Shown in pieces: positions 20,040 to 30,078 of a stretch of DNA of 64,000 nucleotides. The stretch lies in the NCBI RefSeq assembly GCF_963259705.1, contig NC_081844.1:32429341-32493340 (forward strand), given 5' to 3'. Made by a program: the position numbers and the translations under genes. The DNA comes from Myotis daubentonii. Taxonomy: Eukaryota > Chordata > Mammalia > Chiroptera > Vespertilionidae. The stretch's first letter is position 1. Every line of letters starts with the position of its first letter. The notes beneath the pieces are model-generated. The model did no database searches and was not told where the DNA came from. It saw nothing but the letters and a program-made list of their open reading frames with translations.

Positions 20040-20158
20040 GCACTGCTGAAGTGAAGCTGGGTCACTCTGTGGGGGCTGTCCTGGACACTGGGGTGCTGAG
20101 CAGCCTCTCTGGCTCCCACCCACTCGGTGCTAGAAGCAACCACAGACGTCCTCACCCT
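20040..20158 (-). mobile_element. MER5A hAT relic, truncated
   Basis: Antisense: gaagctgggtcactctgtgg, gggctgtcctggacactggg, gagcagcctctctggctccc, acccactcggtgctagaagc and aaccacagacgtc. The consensus 5' quarter is missing. Confidence 0.8.
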
Positions 20159-21122
20159 AAACAAATGCAGGTTTTGTTTCCTTCCCCACCAGGAGGGCCA
20201 AGACTCCCTTCATGGTGTTCTCTGCGACACCCCTACCCCTGGGGTCCACCTGACACGCTGATGGGACCGGCCCTGCGGCCCTTTCAGACATAGCCACCAG
20301 GTGGCAGCACAGCCCTCCCGGTGGGTGACGTTCCTGGCTCCCAGTTCCAGCGTCCCAGAAACACCGCAGTCTAGACACCCGCCGGCGGAATTCCTCTCCC
20401 CTGAAGTCAGTCTGTGCGGAGACATTCGTGATCCTCATTCTCGGTCATCATTTCCCACTGTGTGTGTTCGAGGCCGTCTCGCCGGGCCGACCACTCAGCC
20501 GAGTGGCTTCTAATGGTCTGGGTGTGGGCAGCCGGGACGCAGCATCGCGGGGGGAGGACTGCTTCTCAGAAGCGGGCAGGGAAAGGGGACCCATCCGGCA
20601 GCCTGTACAGACACGTGTGAAATACCACCCGGGCCAGGAAGGTCTCTGGCCAGGCCGGCGCGACCAGCTGAGCCAGTCAGTGGCCTTTCTCTTAGCTGGC
20701 CCTCCACCAGCCCCGGCTGCCTGCTCTGTGTCCGGCCTTGAATTCCTTCCCTTTGCTGCCTTTTGGAAACTGAGAGTCTCAGATTGAATGCTCAGAAGAC
20801 AGGTATCTGTACCCTCGGCCACACTGAAACCAGACCTGGCCTGGGAGAAGCAGGCCCCTGCCCTCCTGCCTTGTGCCAGCCCTTCTGAAACGGTGCAGCA
20901 TCTTGCAAACGTCAAAGTTGGTCTTTGTCTTATTTCCTAGGCCACCCAAGCCCACCTCTTGTGGGTGAGGCCCTTTCGAGGCGCTTTTCCTGAAGTGTCA
21001 TGTCTTGATCCAACCATAGGCGCCTCTGAGGCTTTGGGGTGGGCACTGGGGCACTGCCAATGTCCCTCTGAAACATTCCAGGGCGGGCAGTCTATGACCC
21101 TGGGCTCTGAAGGCCATTCCAG
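20159..21122. other. Unassigned GC-rich stretch
   Basis: Nearly 1 kb with no recognised repeat. CpG-richer than average around 20460-20700. It contains the CTCF-like motif listed separately. No coding is supported. Confidence 0.35.
20294..20310 (+). promoter_or_regulatory. Candidate CTCF core motif
   Basis: CCACCAGGTGGCAGCAC matches the CTCF core with the permitted T in the G-run. It lies in unique DNA. The same letters also contain an E-box-like CAGGTG, so binding by other factors is possible. Confidence 0.4.
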
Positions 21123-21590
21123 TGTATTAACCCAGTGTATGGTTTGCCAGGGTGGCCGTGACAGGGTACCATACACGGGGGGTTGAAACTCCATTAGCTC
21201 ATTCTCTCTCAGCTCTGGAAGCCAGAAGTCTGAGGCCAAGGTGTCTGAAGGGCGGCTTCTTCCTGGGCGGCGAATCTGTCCACGTCTCTCCCAGCTTACG
21301 GTGGTGGCCGGCCGGCCTTGGTGTTCCTCGCCTTGTAGACGCATCACCTCTGCCTCTGCTGTTGCGTACATAGCCATCTATTTCCCTGTGTGCATGTCTG
21401 TGTACAGATTTCCCCGTTTTACAAGGACACCAGTCATATTGGGTTAGGGGCCCCCTACTCCAAAGTGTGACCTCATCTTAACTGATTACACCGGAAAAGA
21501 CCCCATTTCTAAGTAAGGTCACATCCTGAGGTCCTGGAGGTTAGGACTTCAACCGAAGAATTGGGGACAGGGACACAATTCAACCCCTCG
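21123..21590 (-). mobile_element. MaLR LTR (MLT1 type)
   Basis: Antisense MLT1: gccagggtggccgtgacagg, agctctggaagccagaagtc, tgaggccaaggtgtctgaag, acaccagtcatattgggtta, agtgtgacctcatcttaact, taaggtcacatcctgaggtc and ggttaggacttcaaccgaag. Nearly complete. Confidence 0.87.
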
Positions 21591-21947
21591 CCTCAGACAT
21601 TGGACTCCTGACCTGCAGGGTCCTGGGTGGGACCCAGTGCCAGGTGGCACCTCCTGCCTTGCTTTCTGAGAGCCAGAATCCCCCTTGGCCTGCGGAGGAA
21701 GGGGAGCTGGGTGCCAGGATGGACGCAGACCTGGCCTGGCTGCACTGGCCGAGCATGGCTCAGGGCCAGGCAGGCTGATGCCATGTGCAGAACAAATAAT
21801 TTTCTAAGAAAGTGCTGACGTGCTTCCTCAAGGCCTCGTAGCGTGATAGCGTGGCAGAGCATTCCCAGAGGGAGGCTCTGCTGACCTGGGGAGAGGCCAG
21901 GGCCTCCTTGTCTTTCCCTCCCCGACACCAGGACTCTTGTCAGAAGT
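21591..21947. other. Unassigned stretch
   Basis: GC-rich, nothing recognised. The minus-strand frame 21593-21928 lacks a domain. Confidence 0.3.
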
Positions 21948-21955
21948 GTCTAGAG

Positions 21956-22263
21956 CAGCGGTTCCAACCTGTGGGTTGCGACCCCTTTGGGGGTCGAATG
22001 ACCCTTTCACATGGGTCGCCTAAGACCATCGGAAAACACATATAATTACATATTGTTTTTGTGATTAATCATTATGCTTTAATTATGTTCAATTTGTAAC
22101 AATGAAAATACATCCTGCATATCAGATATTTACATTACAATTCATAACAGTAGCAAAATTACAGTTATGAAGTAGCAACGAAAATAATTTTATGGTTGGG
22201 AGTCACCACAACATGAGGAGCTGTGTTAAAGGGTCGCGGCATTAGGAAGGTGGAGAACCACTG
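21956..22263. mobile_element. SPIN non-autonomous hAT element
   Basis: Same termini and subterminal wording as the copy at 13748 (one base of the 5' repeat is lost). It keeps an internal block (cctgcatatcagatatttac, cataacagtagcaaaattac, atgaagtagcaacgaaaata) that the other lacks. Target duplication GTCTAGAG/CTCTAGAA (21948-21955, 22264-22271). Non-coding. Confidence 0.88.
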
Positions 22264-22271
22264 CTCTAGAA

Positions 22272-22640
22272 CTTATTTCCTAAGCCCATTTCTTCTGGGA
22301 ATTACTTCTTCTCCCTCTCACAAGCAGGGCACATCCAGCTGTAAGTATTTTGGGGACCACCTGCCCTAACCCCAACCCACATTTTCAGGAAGTTCATCTT
22401 AAGAGCCCTGGGAGGCTCAGACAGAGAGGGTCTGGCTTTATTGAGAAGCTAACGTGTACCCAGCATGTTCATCCTCCCGGCAACTCCAGCGATGAGGGCT
22501 TTGTCATCACTCCTATTTAGTTCACAATAAAACTGGGCCTGGGACGCTAGCCACTGTTCACTCCCTGGACCAATAGAAAACAAAAACAGAACCCTAGTTT
22601 GCAACCCATTCCCTCTAGTCATTCCGGGTTATACCATCCC
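22272..22640. other. Unassigned stretch, possible MIR scraps
   Basis: taacgtgtacccagcatgtt and cactcctatttagttcacaa vaguely resemble antisense MIR. Not strong enough to call. Confidence 0.3.
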
Positions 22641-22689
22641 CTTCCAGGTCCTGGCAGCCCAGCTGATGTTAACAGGTGGGACCCTTCTG

Positions 22690-22905
22690 GGTGCTGGGCA
22701 CTAGGACCAGCTGGGCAAGCGTCACCACAACCCACCAGCTACTCTGCACACCTGGGATTCTAGAAATACCAAAACATGGCTCAGAAAGCCTGAGGACCCC
22801 CAGCCAGTAGCCGGCGGGGCTGGGATTCCTCTTCAGAGATATTGGGAACCCAAATCCCAGTGCTGGAGCCAGGAGCTGGCAAGAGAGGTACAGGCCCAAA
22901 ATCTA
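22690..22905 (-). mobile_element. Possible MIR fragment
   Basis: atggctcagaaagcctgagg, ccagccagtagccggcgggg and ctgggattcctcttcagag follow antisense MIR downstream of the core. Weak. Confidence 0.4.
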
Positions 22906-23119
22906 AGGGGGCACCAAATACCTCAGTGATCAAGATAAGTAATGTTTTAATAAAAAATAGAAATTAATTAATTTGAATCTATTTTATGTATTTTAATATA
23001 ATTTATTCTAATTTGAGTGTCAAAGTATAACATTTTAATATCACATTTATTACTTCCATTGAAAATTCAAAACCAATGTAAAAACCCACAAAGAACCAAA
23101 TTTCAAAATTTTAAATCAG
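22906..23119. other. AT-rich unassigned block
   Basis: Very AT-rich (ttaatttgaatctattttat, atttattctaatttgagtgt). It starts abruptly after GC-rich DNA at gggggcaccaaatacctcag and resumes after the nested elements at 23669. It may be one old retrocopy or transposon, family unknown. Confidence 0.35.
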
Positions 23120-23130
23120 GATAGGATCAG

Positions 23131-23341
23131 TTTTGCCTGGCTGGCGTTGCTTAGTGGTTGAGCACTGACCTATGAACCAGGAGGTCATGGTTTGACTCCC
23201 AGTTAGAGCACATGCCCTGGTTGCAGGCTCAATCCCTAGCTGGGGGCATGCAGGAGGCAGCCAATCAATGATTCTCTCTCATCACTGATGTTTCTATCTC
23301 TCTCTCCCTCTCCCTTCCTCTCTGAAATCAATAAAAAAAAA
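23131..23341 (+). mobile_element. Ves SINE with HeliBats in its tail
   Basis: Head ggcgttgcttagtggttgag (A-box region), then ccatgccctggttgcaggc-type body, catgcaggaggcagccaatc and a CT-rich then A-rich tail. The 11-base target duplication GATAGGATCAG is at 23120-23130 and only reappears at 23658-23668, beyond two HeliBats, so these landed in the SINE tail later. Confidence 0.92.
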
Positions 23342-23532
23342 TCTATATAATAAAAGCCTAAGCAACCATTACGGCAGAACGACCAGTTGCTATGATGCGC
23401 CCTGACCACCAGGGGGCAGGTGCTCAACGCAGGAGCTGCCCCCTGGTGGTCAGTGCACTCCCACAGGCACTCTCTACCCCGCCCCCTCCTCCCCCCCCCC
23501 CCCCACAGAGATTTTCTGCCCTGAGCCTCTAG
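23342..23532 (+). mobile_element. HeliBat Helitron, first of a doublet
   Basis: Starts TCTATATAATAAAAGCC after an A and ends GCCTCTAG, followed at once by the TC of the next copy. Contains a perfect 18-base inverted repeat (regulatory entry). Non-autonomous, 191 bp. Confidence 0.92.
23402..23453. promoter_or_regulatory. Perfect inverted pair of CTCF-like cores
   Basis: CTGACCACCAGGGGGCAG (23402-23419) and its exact complement CTGCCCCCTGGTGGTCAG (23436-23453) enclose a 16-base loop. Each arm contains CCACCAGGGGGCAG, an excellent CTCF core. The pair points outward-inward on opposite strands only 34 bases apart. It lies inside the HeliBat and is shared with copies at 1516 and 32789. Function is inferred. 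Confidence 0.55.
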
Positions 23533-23638
23533 TCTATAATAATAAAAGCATAATATGCTAAATAGACCGGATCGAGGCAAGCCACTGTGGCTGTGAGGGC
23601 CAAGCCCCTTGCACGAATTCCGTGCATCGGGCCTCTAG
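23533..23638 (+). mobile_element. HeliBat Helitron, second of a doublet
   Basis: Starts TCTATAATAATAAAAGC, ends GGGCCTCTAG before a T. The 3' hairpin gcacgaattccgtgc is intact. Only 106 bp, internally different from its partner (aataggaccggatcg-type body), so the doublet is not a simple duplication. Confidence 0.9.
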
Positions 23639-23668
23639 TATATATATATTTTTAAAAGATAGGATCAG

Positions 23669-24064
23669 CTCTGTCGCTTCTTGCTCTTTGGTCAGACTCT
23701 ATTATGGATCTCCCATACAGCAGTTACCAATCCTGTCTTGGTTTTAAATGCTGGTATTTGGTTCATGGTGGATTTTGTCCTTTGTTTTGGCAATAGTTTG
23801 TTAAAATATTATTTATCTTGACATCTAGGTTTTTTGGTGTCCCCTCCTGTTCTGTTACCAAGTTGAGAGCCTGGCTCCCCTGACATCACTCCCTGTCCTG
23901 CAAGACCCACTATTGCCCACTACCCGTCATGCAGGGTATGGAGATACCTGTCAGAGAGGCATACACATGTTATTTGTGAGCAGTTATGCTTCAGAAAAGC
24001 CCACTGCAGAGGTGCCGAGTGGGAGGCCTGATCTGGGCCATTTCAGGGGTGCAAAGGTGAAAAG
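23669..24064. other. Unassigned stretch
   Basis: The AT-rich start (tggttttaaatgctggtatt, tgttttggcaatagtttgtt) continues the block split by the SINE and HeliBats. Family not recognised. Confidence 0.35.
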
Positions 24065-24575
24065 TGAGTCATGTAATCCAGCAATTCCACCCCTAAGTAT
24101 GTTCCCACAAAAATTGAAGAAATACTCAAACACACAACACACATACGTGCACATGTGTTCATAGCAGCACAATTCACAACAGCCCAAAGTGGGAACAACC
24201 AAATGTACTAAAGCACACGAACAGATAAACACAGGGTGGTCCATCCACACACTGGACTAGTACTCAGCCACGAAAAGGAGTGCAGCACTGACACTCACTG
24301 CGGTGTGGATGAACCTTGCACACATGGTGCTCAGTGAGAGAAACCAGACACAAAAGGCCACACAGTTTGTGATTCTGTTTATGTGGAATGTCCAGAAGAG
24401 GCAACCCACAGAAAGAGAGAGTGAGTTCGTGGTTGTCAGGCGGGTATGGGAATGTTTTGGAAGTAGATAGAGGTGATGGGTATACAACATTGTGAATGCA
24501 CTCAATGCCACTGAAATGTTCACTTTAAAATGGTTCATTTTATTTTATGCAAATCTTACTGCAGTTTTAAAAACA
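24065..24575 (+). mobile_element. Old L1M 3' region
   Basis: Sense L1M: ccagcaattccacccctaag, catagcagcacaattcacaa, cagcccaaagtgggaacaac, gtggatgaaccttgcacaca, agaggcaacccacagaaaga and caaatcttactgcagtttta. Truncated, no frame. Confidence 0.88.
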
Positions 24576-25654
24576 ACAGAGGAAGCAGAAGGAAGTGTGG
24601 CTTAGGAGCAGGCACAGAGATCTGGGTTGTGTCCACAGGCCTGCAGGCATCTGCCAGAGGCCTCGGTACTGTCTGGGCCTCCGTGTCCTGCATTCAGCCC
24701 ACCCCAGGGGGCACTTTGGTGCTCTCCCTCCAAGCTCTTTGCAGGAGCAGGAGTTTCTGAGGAGGCCCTGAGCACCTTAGCCCAGATGTCCGACCAAAGC
24801 AGCGGGAGCTCTGCCAGGGTTCCTACCTTCTGACCCCAGGATGCATTCAAGAGGGCACAGGTGTGCCTGCATCTGGGGACACGTGAGCCAGCTGCCCGGC
24901 TCCAGACACAAACCTGCGTCACTTACGGGCCGTTGTGTGCTGTACCCTCAGCTCCCACAGTTCAGGCTGGTCCGTCTGCCTCTAATAGGATATCTGCACC
25001 CTCCCGGGTGTGTGCGTGCTCAGAGGCCTCCTCGGCCCGTGTGTCATTTTGGTTTGCAGGCCTGCCCATGCGTGGCCTAGTGTTTCTATTTTTCACAGGG
25101 TAGGTCGTGTGTGGGCAGAACCTTTGCTGAATCAGATCTCACTCTTGCGGTTTCAGTTTTTCTCCTCCTCAGTCTCCCCCTCCTCCTCCCCACCTACTCT
25201 CCACCTGCACAGTGTCCTGACTTTTCGAAGTTGAAACTGTGGTTTGCTCTGTGTCATGTTAGGCTCAGTGTAACCTTTCTTCTCAAATGCCACCTGATCA
25301 GAGGCACTCCCTCGAGGAGCTGCACTCAGACCCCCAGGAGCTTTCTGAGCCCCCATGAGTCCTGCATGTGTGCTGCTGGCTGTGACAAACCGGTTTTGCT
25401 GCTCTCGGTGGCATTGTGGCTGCAAGTTTTGCTGTCACCGTGGGTGCTGCCTGGAGAGCCTGTCACTTGGTTTTGGTGGCTAGATCCCAGGCTCAGTCCT
25501 GATACCTCCGTGCAGTCGTGCAGTAAGCCCAGCACTGCTGCTTCAGTGGGAGAGGACGGGGGTGCCGCTGGGATGGGATCCCCAGTGCCAGGCTGAGCTC
25601 CTGATGGAGGCTGACTCCAGGCCATTTTATTTTCCTTCTTCATTAAAAAAAAAA
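24576..25654. other. Unassigned GC-rich stretch
   Basis: No repeat recognised until an A-run at 25646-25660. Many overlapping open frames (24861-25103, 25111-25596 plus; 25326-25643 minus) with no domain. Confidence 0.35.
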
Positions 25655-25860
25655 AAAAAGTCTACTATTTTAATCTTTTTAAAGTGGGCATCTCATTAGC
25701 ATTTAGCACATTTTCAGCATTGTGCAACATCACCATACTACCTAGTTCTGGAACTTTCTCAGCAGCCCAAGCATAGTCTTCTAGTCTTCGTTTCGGGATG
25801 TCCTCCAGAAAGACAGTACCACCATGGCTCACTGCTGCAGCTTCCTTCTCTCTTCCCAGC
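25655..25860 (-). mobile_element. Old L1M 3' fragment
   Basis: tttaatctttttaaagtggg, cagcattgtgcaacatcacc and actacctagttctggaactt follow antisense L1M. The match fades after 25770. Confidence 0.6.
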
Positions 25861-25952
25861 TTCTAGAAGCATATTGCTCCCATGGAGACCTCCCAACTGC
25901 TGGCCCACATGGGGGCCTGTCCTGTAAGCACGTGCGTTTTTCCTGAAAAGAC

Positions 25953-26421
25953 ATGTTGTGGTTGGCTGGAGAATGGGCCCCAAAGGTATCAGGTCCTGAA
26001 TCCCTGAACCTGTGAATAGGTTACCTGCTGGGGCCAAGGTTTTGCTGATGTGATTAAAGTAAGGACTTTGCGATGGAGAGTTGATCTTGATGGGCCCTAA
26101 ATGCAGTTATAAGTGTCCTTGGAAGAGGAAGGCAGAGGGAAATTGGACATACACCGAGAATTAGGCCATGTGACCACCGAGGAGGGATTGGGGTGATGCA
26201 GTCATAAACCCAGGGACACCTGGAGCCCCCAGAAACTGGGAGAGGTAGGAAGGACCTTCCCCGGGGACTTCCAGAGGGAGCACAGCCCTGTGATACTTTG
26301 GTCTCAGCCCAGTGACACTGATTTCAGACTTCTGGCCTCTAGAGCTGCAGAGAATAAATTTCTGCTGTTTTAAGCCACCAGATCATTGTGACTTGTCATA
26401 GCAGCTCCAGGCAACAAAGAC
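25953..26421 (+). mobile_element. MaLR LTR (MLT1 type), near complete
   Basis: Sense MLT1: gaatgggccccaaaggtatc, caggtcctgaatccctgaac, gctgatgtgattaaagtaag, gccatgtgaccaccgaggag, cttccagagggagcacagcc, atttcagacttctggcctct, agaataaatttctgctgttt and taagccaccagatcattgtg. Confidence 0.88.
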
Positions 26422-27319
26422 AGACTGCACAGAGAGCTTGCATGCCAGTAACTAACGATGCCTAATTCACCCTCAGAGTTCAGGGGCTTTCTTGGGCCAC
26501 CCTGTGGGGTGGTAAGCCATAGCTTGACTTTACTCTTCCTGCTGTTATCCTTCATCTCTCTGGGAAAATCGTTTCAACAGGCCACACTTCATCCCTGACC
26601 GTGGGGAGTGGGAGGCCCAGACCCTCAAGATGAAATGAGAAGTGGAGAGCGTGGGAAAGGCCTTCACACAACCATCAGAGGCAAGAGCGAAAACTTTCAT
26701 TTTCTCAAAAAAGAAACACCCCTGCCTTGCCAGTTCAGTTCCCCCATCTGTGAAATGCATCGAGATGAGACAAACACTGACATTCCTCCCAGCCCTACAA
26801 AAAACTTTAAAAAAAACCTGTGCACAACGAATAAAAACAAACGTATATCCTCCTCCCAAAGGCAGAGGCGGCTCCTGCCAGCTTGCCACTCGCATTCTCC
26901 AGATAGTTGGGTTTCCTAAATTTAGCCGCCACCCCACCAGCGTGAGCCCTGCATACTTTCGGGCGATCCCCACTCCAGGCTCTGAGCTTGCATTTCCGAG
27001 CCCAGGATTGTTGGATTCCTCAGGCATCTCCTTCTGGCATATACAGCCCAGAGAGCCACCACTGTCTCCTCTCCAGCCAGCAGGATGGAAGGAACACGGC
27101 AGATCTGCCTTTGGACCTCAGCTCTGCCAGGCGGTGCAGGGCATAGCGTGAAGCACATCCCCTCTCTCTCTAAAAATAAGAGGAGGTGGGCAAGGTACCC
27201 TCCCTCACAGTACAGTAAGGGGCACGGAGCCGATGCCCACCCAGGCCCTGCCATCTTACCCTTGCAAGCCCCTGGACAGTGACGCCTCTGCCTTTTTTGT
27301 ACTTAGCACCTGTCCCAGA
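26422..27319. other. Unassigned stretch
   Basis: A short MIR-like word (cagttcccccatctgtgaaa) near 26735. Antisense and sense frames at 26545-27027 and 26642-27151 overlap without a domain. Confidence 0.35.
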
Positions 27320-27327
27320 GTCTAGGC

Positions 27328-27532
27328 CAGGGGTCCTCAAACTTTTTAAACAGGGGGCCAGTTCACTGTCCCTCAGACCATTGGAGGGCCGGACTATAGT
27401 TTTAAAAAAGAACTATGAACAAATTCCTATGCACACTGCACATATCTTATTTTGAAGTAAAAAACCAAAACGGGAACAAATACAATATTTGTATTTGCAT
27501 GTGGCCCGCCGGCCGTAGTTTGAGGACCCTTG
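27328..27532. mobile_element. OC1-like non-autonomous hAT element
   Basis: Termini CAGGGGTCCTCAAACTTT and AGTTTGAGGACCCTTG with gggggccagttcactgtccc and cattggagggccggactata behind the 5' end match OposCharlie1-like elements from memory. Flanked by identical 8-mers GTCTAGGC (27320-27327, 27533-27540). Confidence 0.85.
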
Positions 27533-27540
27533 GTCTAGGC

Positions 27541-27758
27541 CAGCTGTGGGCAAACTACGGCCCGTGGGCCGAATCCGGCCCGTTTGAAATGAATAAAACT
27601 AAAAAAAAAAAAAAAAGACCGTACCCTTTTATGTAATGATTTTTACTTTGAATTTATATTAGTTCACACAAACACTCCATCCATGCTTTTGTTCCAGCCC
27701 TCCAGTCCAGTTTAAGAACCCATTGTGGCCCTCGAGTCAAAAAGTTTGCCCACCCCTG
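27541..27758. mobile_element. Second hAT family, non-autonomous
   Basis: Termini CAGCTGTGGGCAAACTACGG and AAGTTTGCCCACCCCTG, different from its neighbour. Both sides again carry GTCTAGGC (27533-27540, 27759-27766). No coding. Exact family name not assigned. Confidence 0.85.
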
Positions 27759-27766
27759 GTCTAGGC

Positions 27767-28725
27767 TCTGGGTTTCAGCCTTTAGCAGGTCTCTCTTCCC
27801 TGGCCCTACACTTCTCATACTTACTTCTCTTGCCCTTTGACCCCTGCTGATTGTTAACTGTCAACCTGGCTATAAAAGGCAATTCTGATCTAAGAGAACT
27901 GGGTGGCCAGCTGCCTGGGGCCAACGTCGGCTTCTCTTCTGCAGCCCAGGCGCCTGGGATTAATTTAGACTCTCAGAATACCCTTGGAGGCAGCACATGC
28001 TGTTATGATTACATCGTGCTCATGCTCAGATGCTCCAGGGCCTCGCCTGAGGTGTCCCCGCACACCCACTGCAGCGGCTCTGCCTTCATTCTCAGCTGAC
28101 GTGGAGGAGCTGGTGTAACTTGGAGCCCTCGCACAGACTGTTCTTTTCTGCTGGCAGCTTTTGCCTTGGCCCAGAAGGGAGGCAGTAGCTTTGCAAGAGT
28201 GTCGTGGATGGGGCGAGAGGGAAGCCAGAGCCTGCAGACGGTTAAGCCTCGGTCAGAAGGTTCAATCCTCCATCACGTCTGGGGGCCCAGCGGGCTTCCT
28301 TCCTGGCCGTGCCTCCAGAATGCTCCTTGAAGGAGCCTTAACGGCCATCTGGGATGCCATTGCCTTTTATTTTCCTCGACAGAATCTTACATGGGGGAGG
28401 TGACATCAGCTCCCTTCCTGCAGGCGTCTCTCTTTTCCTGCCGCCAAGAGGCAGGGACACTGGCTGCAGAGCAAGGGCGACAGACACGTACGTGCATGGA
28501 CACTGCACGTACGCCTGTGTATCTGCACATCAGCGGAGCCAGAGCTGGACGCCATCAATCGCTATGGCAATACAGGGCCTGGTCCAGCGGGGCGGTCCAA
28601 TGCTGTTCAGATTGAATTGAGGTCATCCGGTGACTTCATTTTGTCCAAGGGCTTTGGAGATGGCTTGAGCCCCAGAGGTACCCGGGAACACCTGGACAGA
28701 CCGGAGCAGGCGGGAGGACCCACTT
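27767..28725. other. Unassigned stretch
   Basis: About 1 kb with no recognised repeat. Plus-strand frames at 28161-28403 and 28354-28620 lack domains. Candidate for conserved non-coding DNA, but this cannot be tested here. Confidence 0.35.
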
Positions 28726-28862
28726 CTGCTGCACTGGGTGGGTTTGGGCAGCTCACATGCCTTCTGTGAGCTCATGTTCCCGTCTGTGAAATGGAGAGAG
28801 GAATCCGTGTGGCAGTTTCCCTGTTCACGGAATAATGCTGACATGCTGTTTGCGTTGTTCAC
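28726..28862 (+). mobile_element. MIR SINE fragment
   Basis: ggtttgggcagctcacatgc, tgtgagctcatgttcccgtc, tgtgaaatggagagaggaat and ataatgctgacatgctgttt follow sense MIR core and 3' part. Confidence 0.65.
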
Positions 28863-29142
28863 TCTCACTGTCTCGCGAGTGTACGGTGGAGCTTCCCAGC
28901 GGTTATGTTAGTGTGGTGTCACAGCAGATTGCACGCAGAAGCTGATAGGAAAGTCCATCTGTTTCCTGTTAAGCCAGACATGAAGGGGTTTCACAAAAAT
29001 GCAAAACAATGCCACTCTTCCCCTAAAAAAATTTTTTGGGCTAAACTTTTCATTTCAAAATATAGTACTGCTAAAATTTTAGAAATAGATAACTTTTTAA
29101 TTTACGTTGTTTGGGGTCCTTAGTCATTTTTTTAAGACTTAC
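28863..29142. other. Unassigned stretch
   Basis: AT-rich from 28985, unknown family. Confidence 0.3.
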
Positions 29143-29183
29143 TTTTTAGCAGTTTTAGGTTCACATCAAAATTGAGTGGAAGG

Positions 29184-29385
29184 CCCTAACCGGTTTGGCT
29201 CAGTGGATAGAGCGTCAGCCTGCGGACTGAAGGGTCCCAGGTTCAATTCCAGTCAAGGGCATGTACCTTGGTTGCAGGCACATCGCCAGTAGGGGGTGTG
29301 CAGGAGGCAGCTGATTGATGTTTCTAACTCTCTATCCCTCTCCCTTCCTCTCTGTGAAAAATCAATAAAATCTATTTCTTTTAAA
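29184..29385 (+). mobile_element. Ves SINE
   Basis: Head ccggtttggctcagtggata, B-box caggttcaattccagtcaag, body tgcaggaggcagctgattga, A-rich tail. Perfect 16-base target duplication AAAATTGAGTGGAAGG (29168-29183, 29386-29401). Confidence 0.95.
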
Positions 29386-29630
29386 AAAATTGAGTGGAAG
29401 GTACAGAGTTCCCATATGCTCCTTGCAACCTCCTCATCTGCCCTTCCCCATAATTTTTATTATAATTATGTACATATTTTTATATAACAGATATATGAAG
29501 ATTTTTAGGTACTACCCAACATATATTTAAAGTGTACAACTCAGTGATTTCTAATATCTTCATAGTTGTGCAACCATCACCACAATTAAATTGTAGAATA
29601 CTGTCGTCTCCCACTACAAAAGAACCCCCC

Positions 29631-29848
29631 TGCCCGATGTGTTTGGCTCAGTGATTGGCCATCTACCAATGCACCAAGAGGCACTGCTTCCATACCCAGT
29701 TAGAGCACCAGCCTGGGTTTCAGGCTCCATCCCCAGTACGGGGTGTGCAGGAGGCAGCCAATCGATGTTTCTCATTGATATTTCTCTCTCTCCCTTTTCC
29801 TTTTTCTTTCTCTAAAAATCAATAAGAACTTCTTAAAAAAAAAAAAAA
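29631..29848 (+). mobile_element. Ves SINE, first of a same-site pair
   Basis: Head gtgtttggctcagtgattgg, body gtgtgcaggaggcagccaat, A-tail 29834-29848. Sits after aaaagaacccccc and before a second copy of that word. Confidence 0.9.
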
Positions 29849-29856
29849 GAAATCCC

Positions 29857-30078
29857 CTGCCCTAGCCAGTTTTGCTCAGTGGATAGAGTGTCAGCCCAGG
29901 GACTGAAGGGTCCTGGGTTCGATTCCGGTCAAGGGCATCTGCCCGGGTTGCAGGCTCAATCCCCAGTAAGGGGTGTGCAGGTGGCAGTTGATCAGTGGTT
30001 CTCATCATTAATGTTTCTCTCTCTCTCTCTCTCCCTCCTCCTTCCTCTCTGAAATCCATAAAAAATATATTAAAAAAA
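29857..30078 (+). mobile_element. Ves SINE, second of a same-site pair
   Basis: Head ccagttttgctcagtggata, B-box gggttcgattccggtcaagg, body gtgtgcaggtggcagttgat, CT-run and A-tail. Preceded and followed by variants of aaagaaaccccc, the L1M target word, which therefore occurs three times around the pair. Confidence 0.9.
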
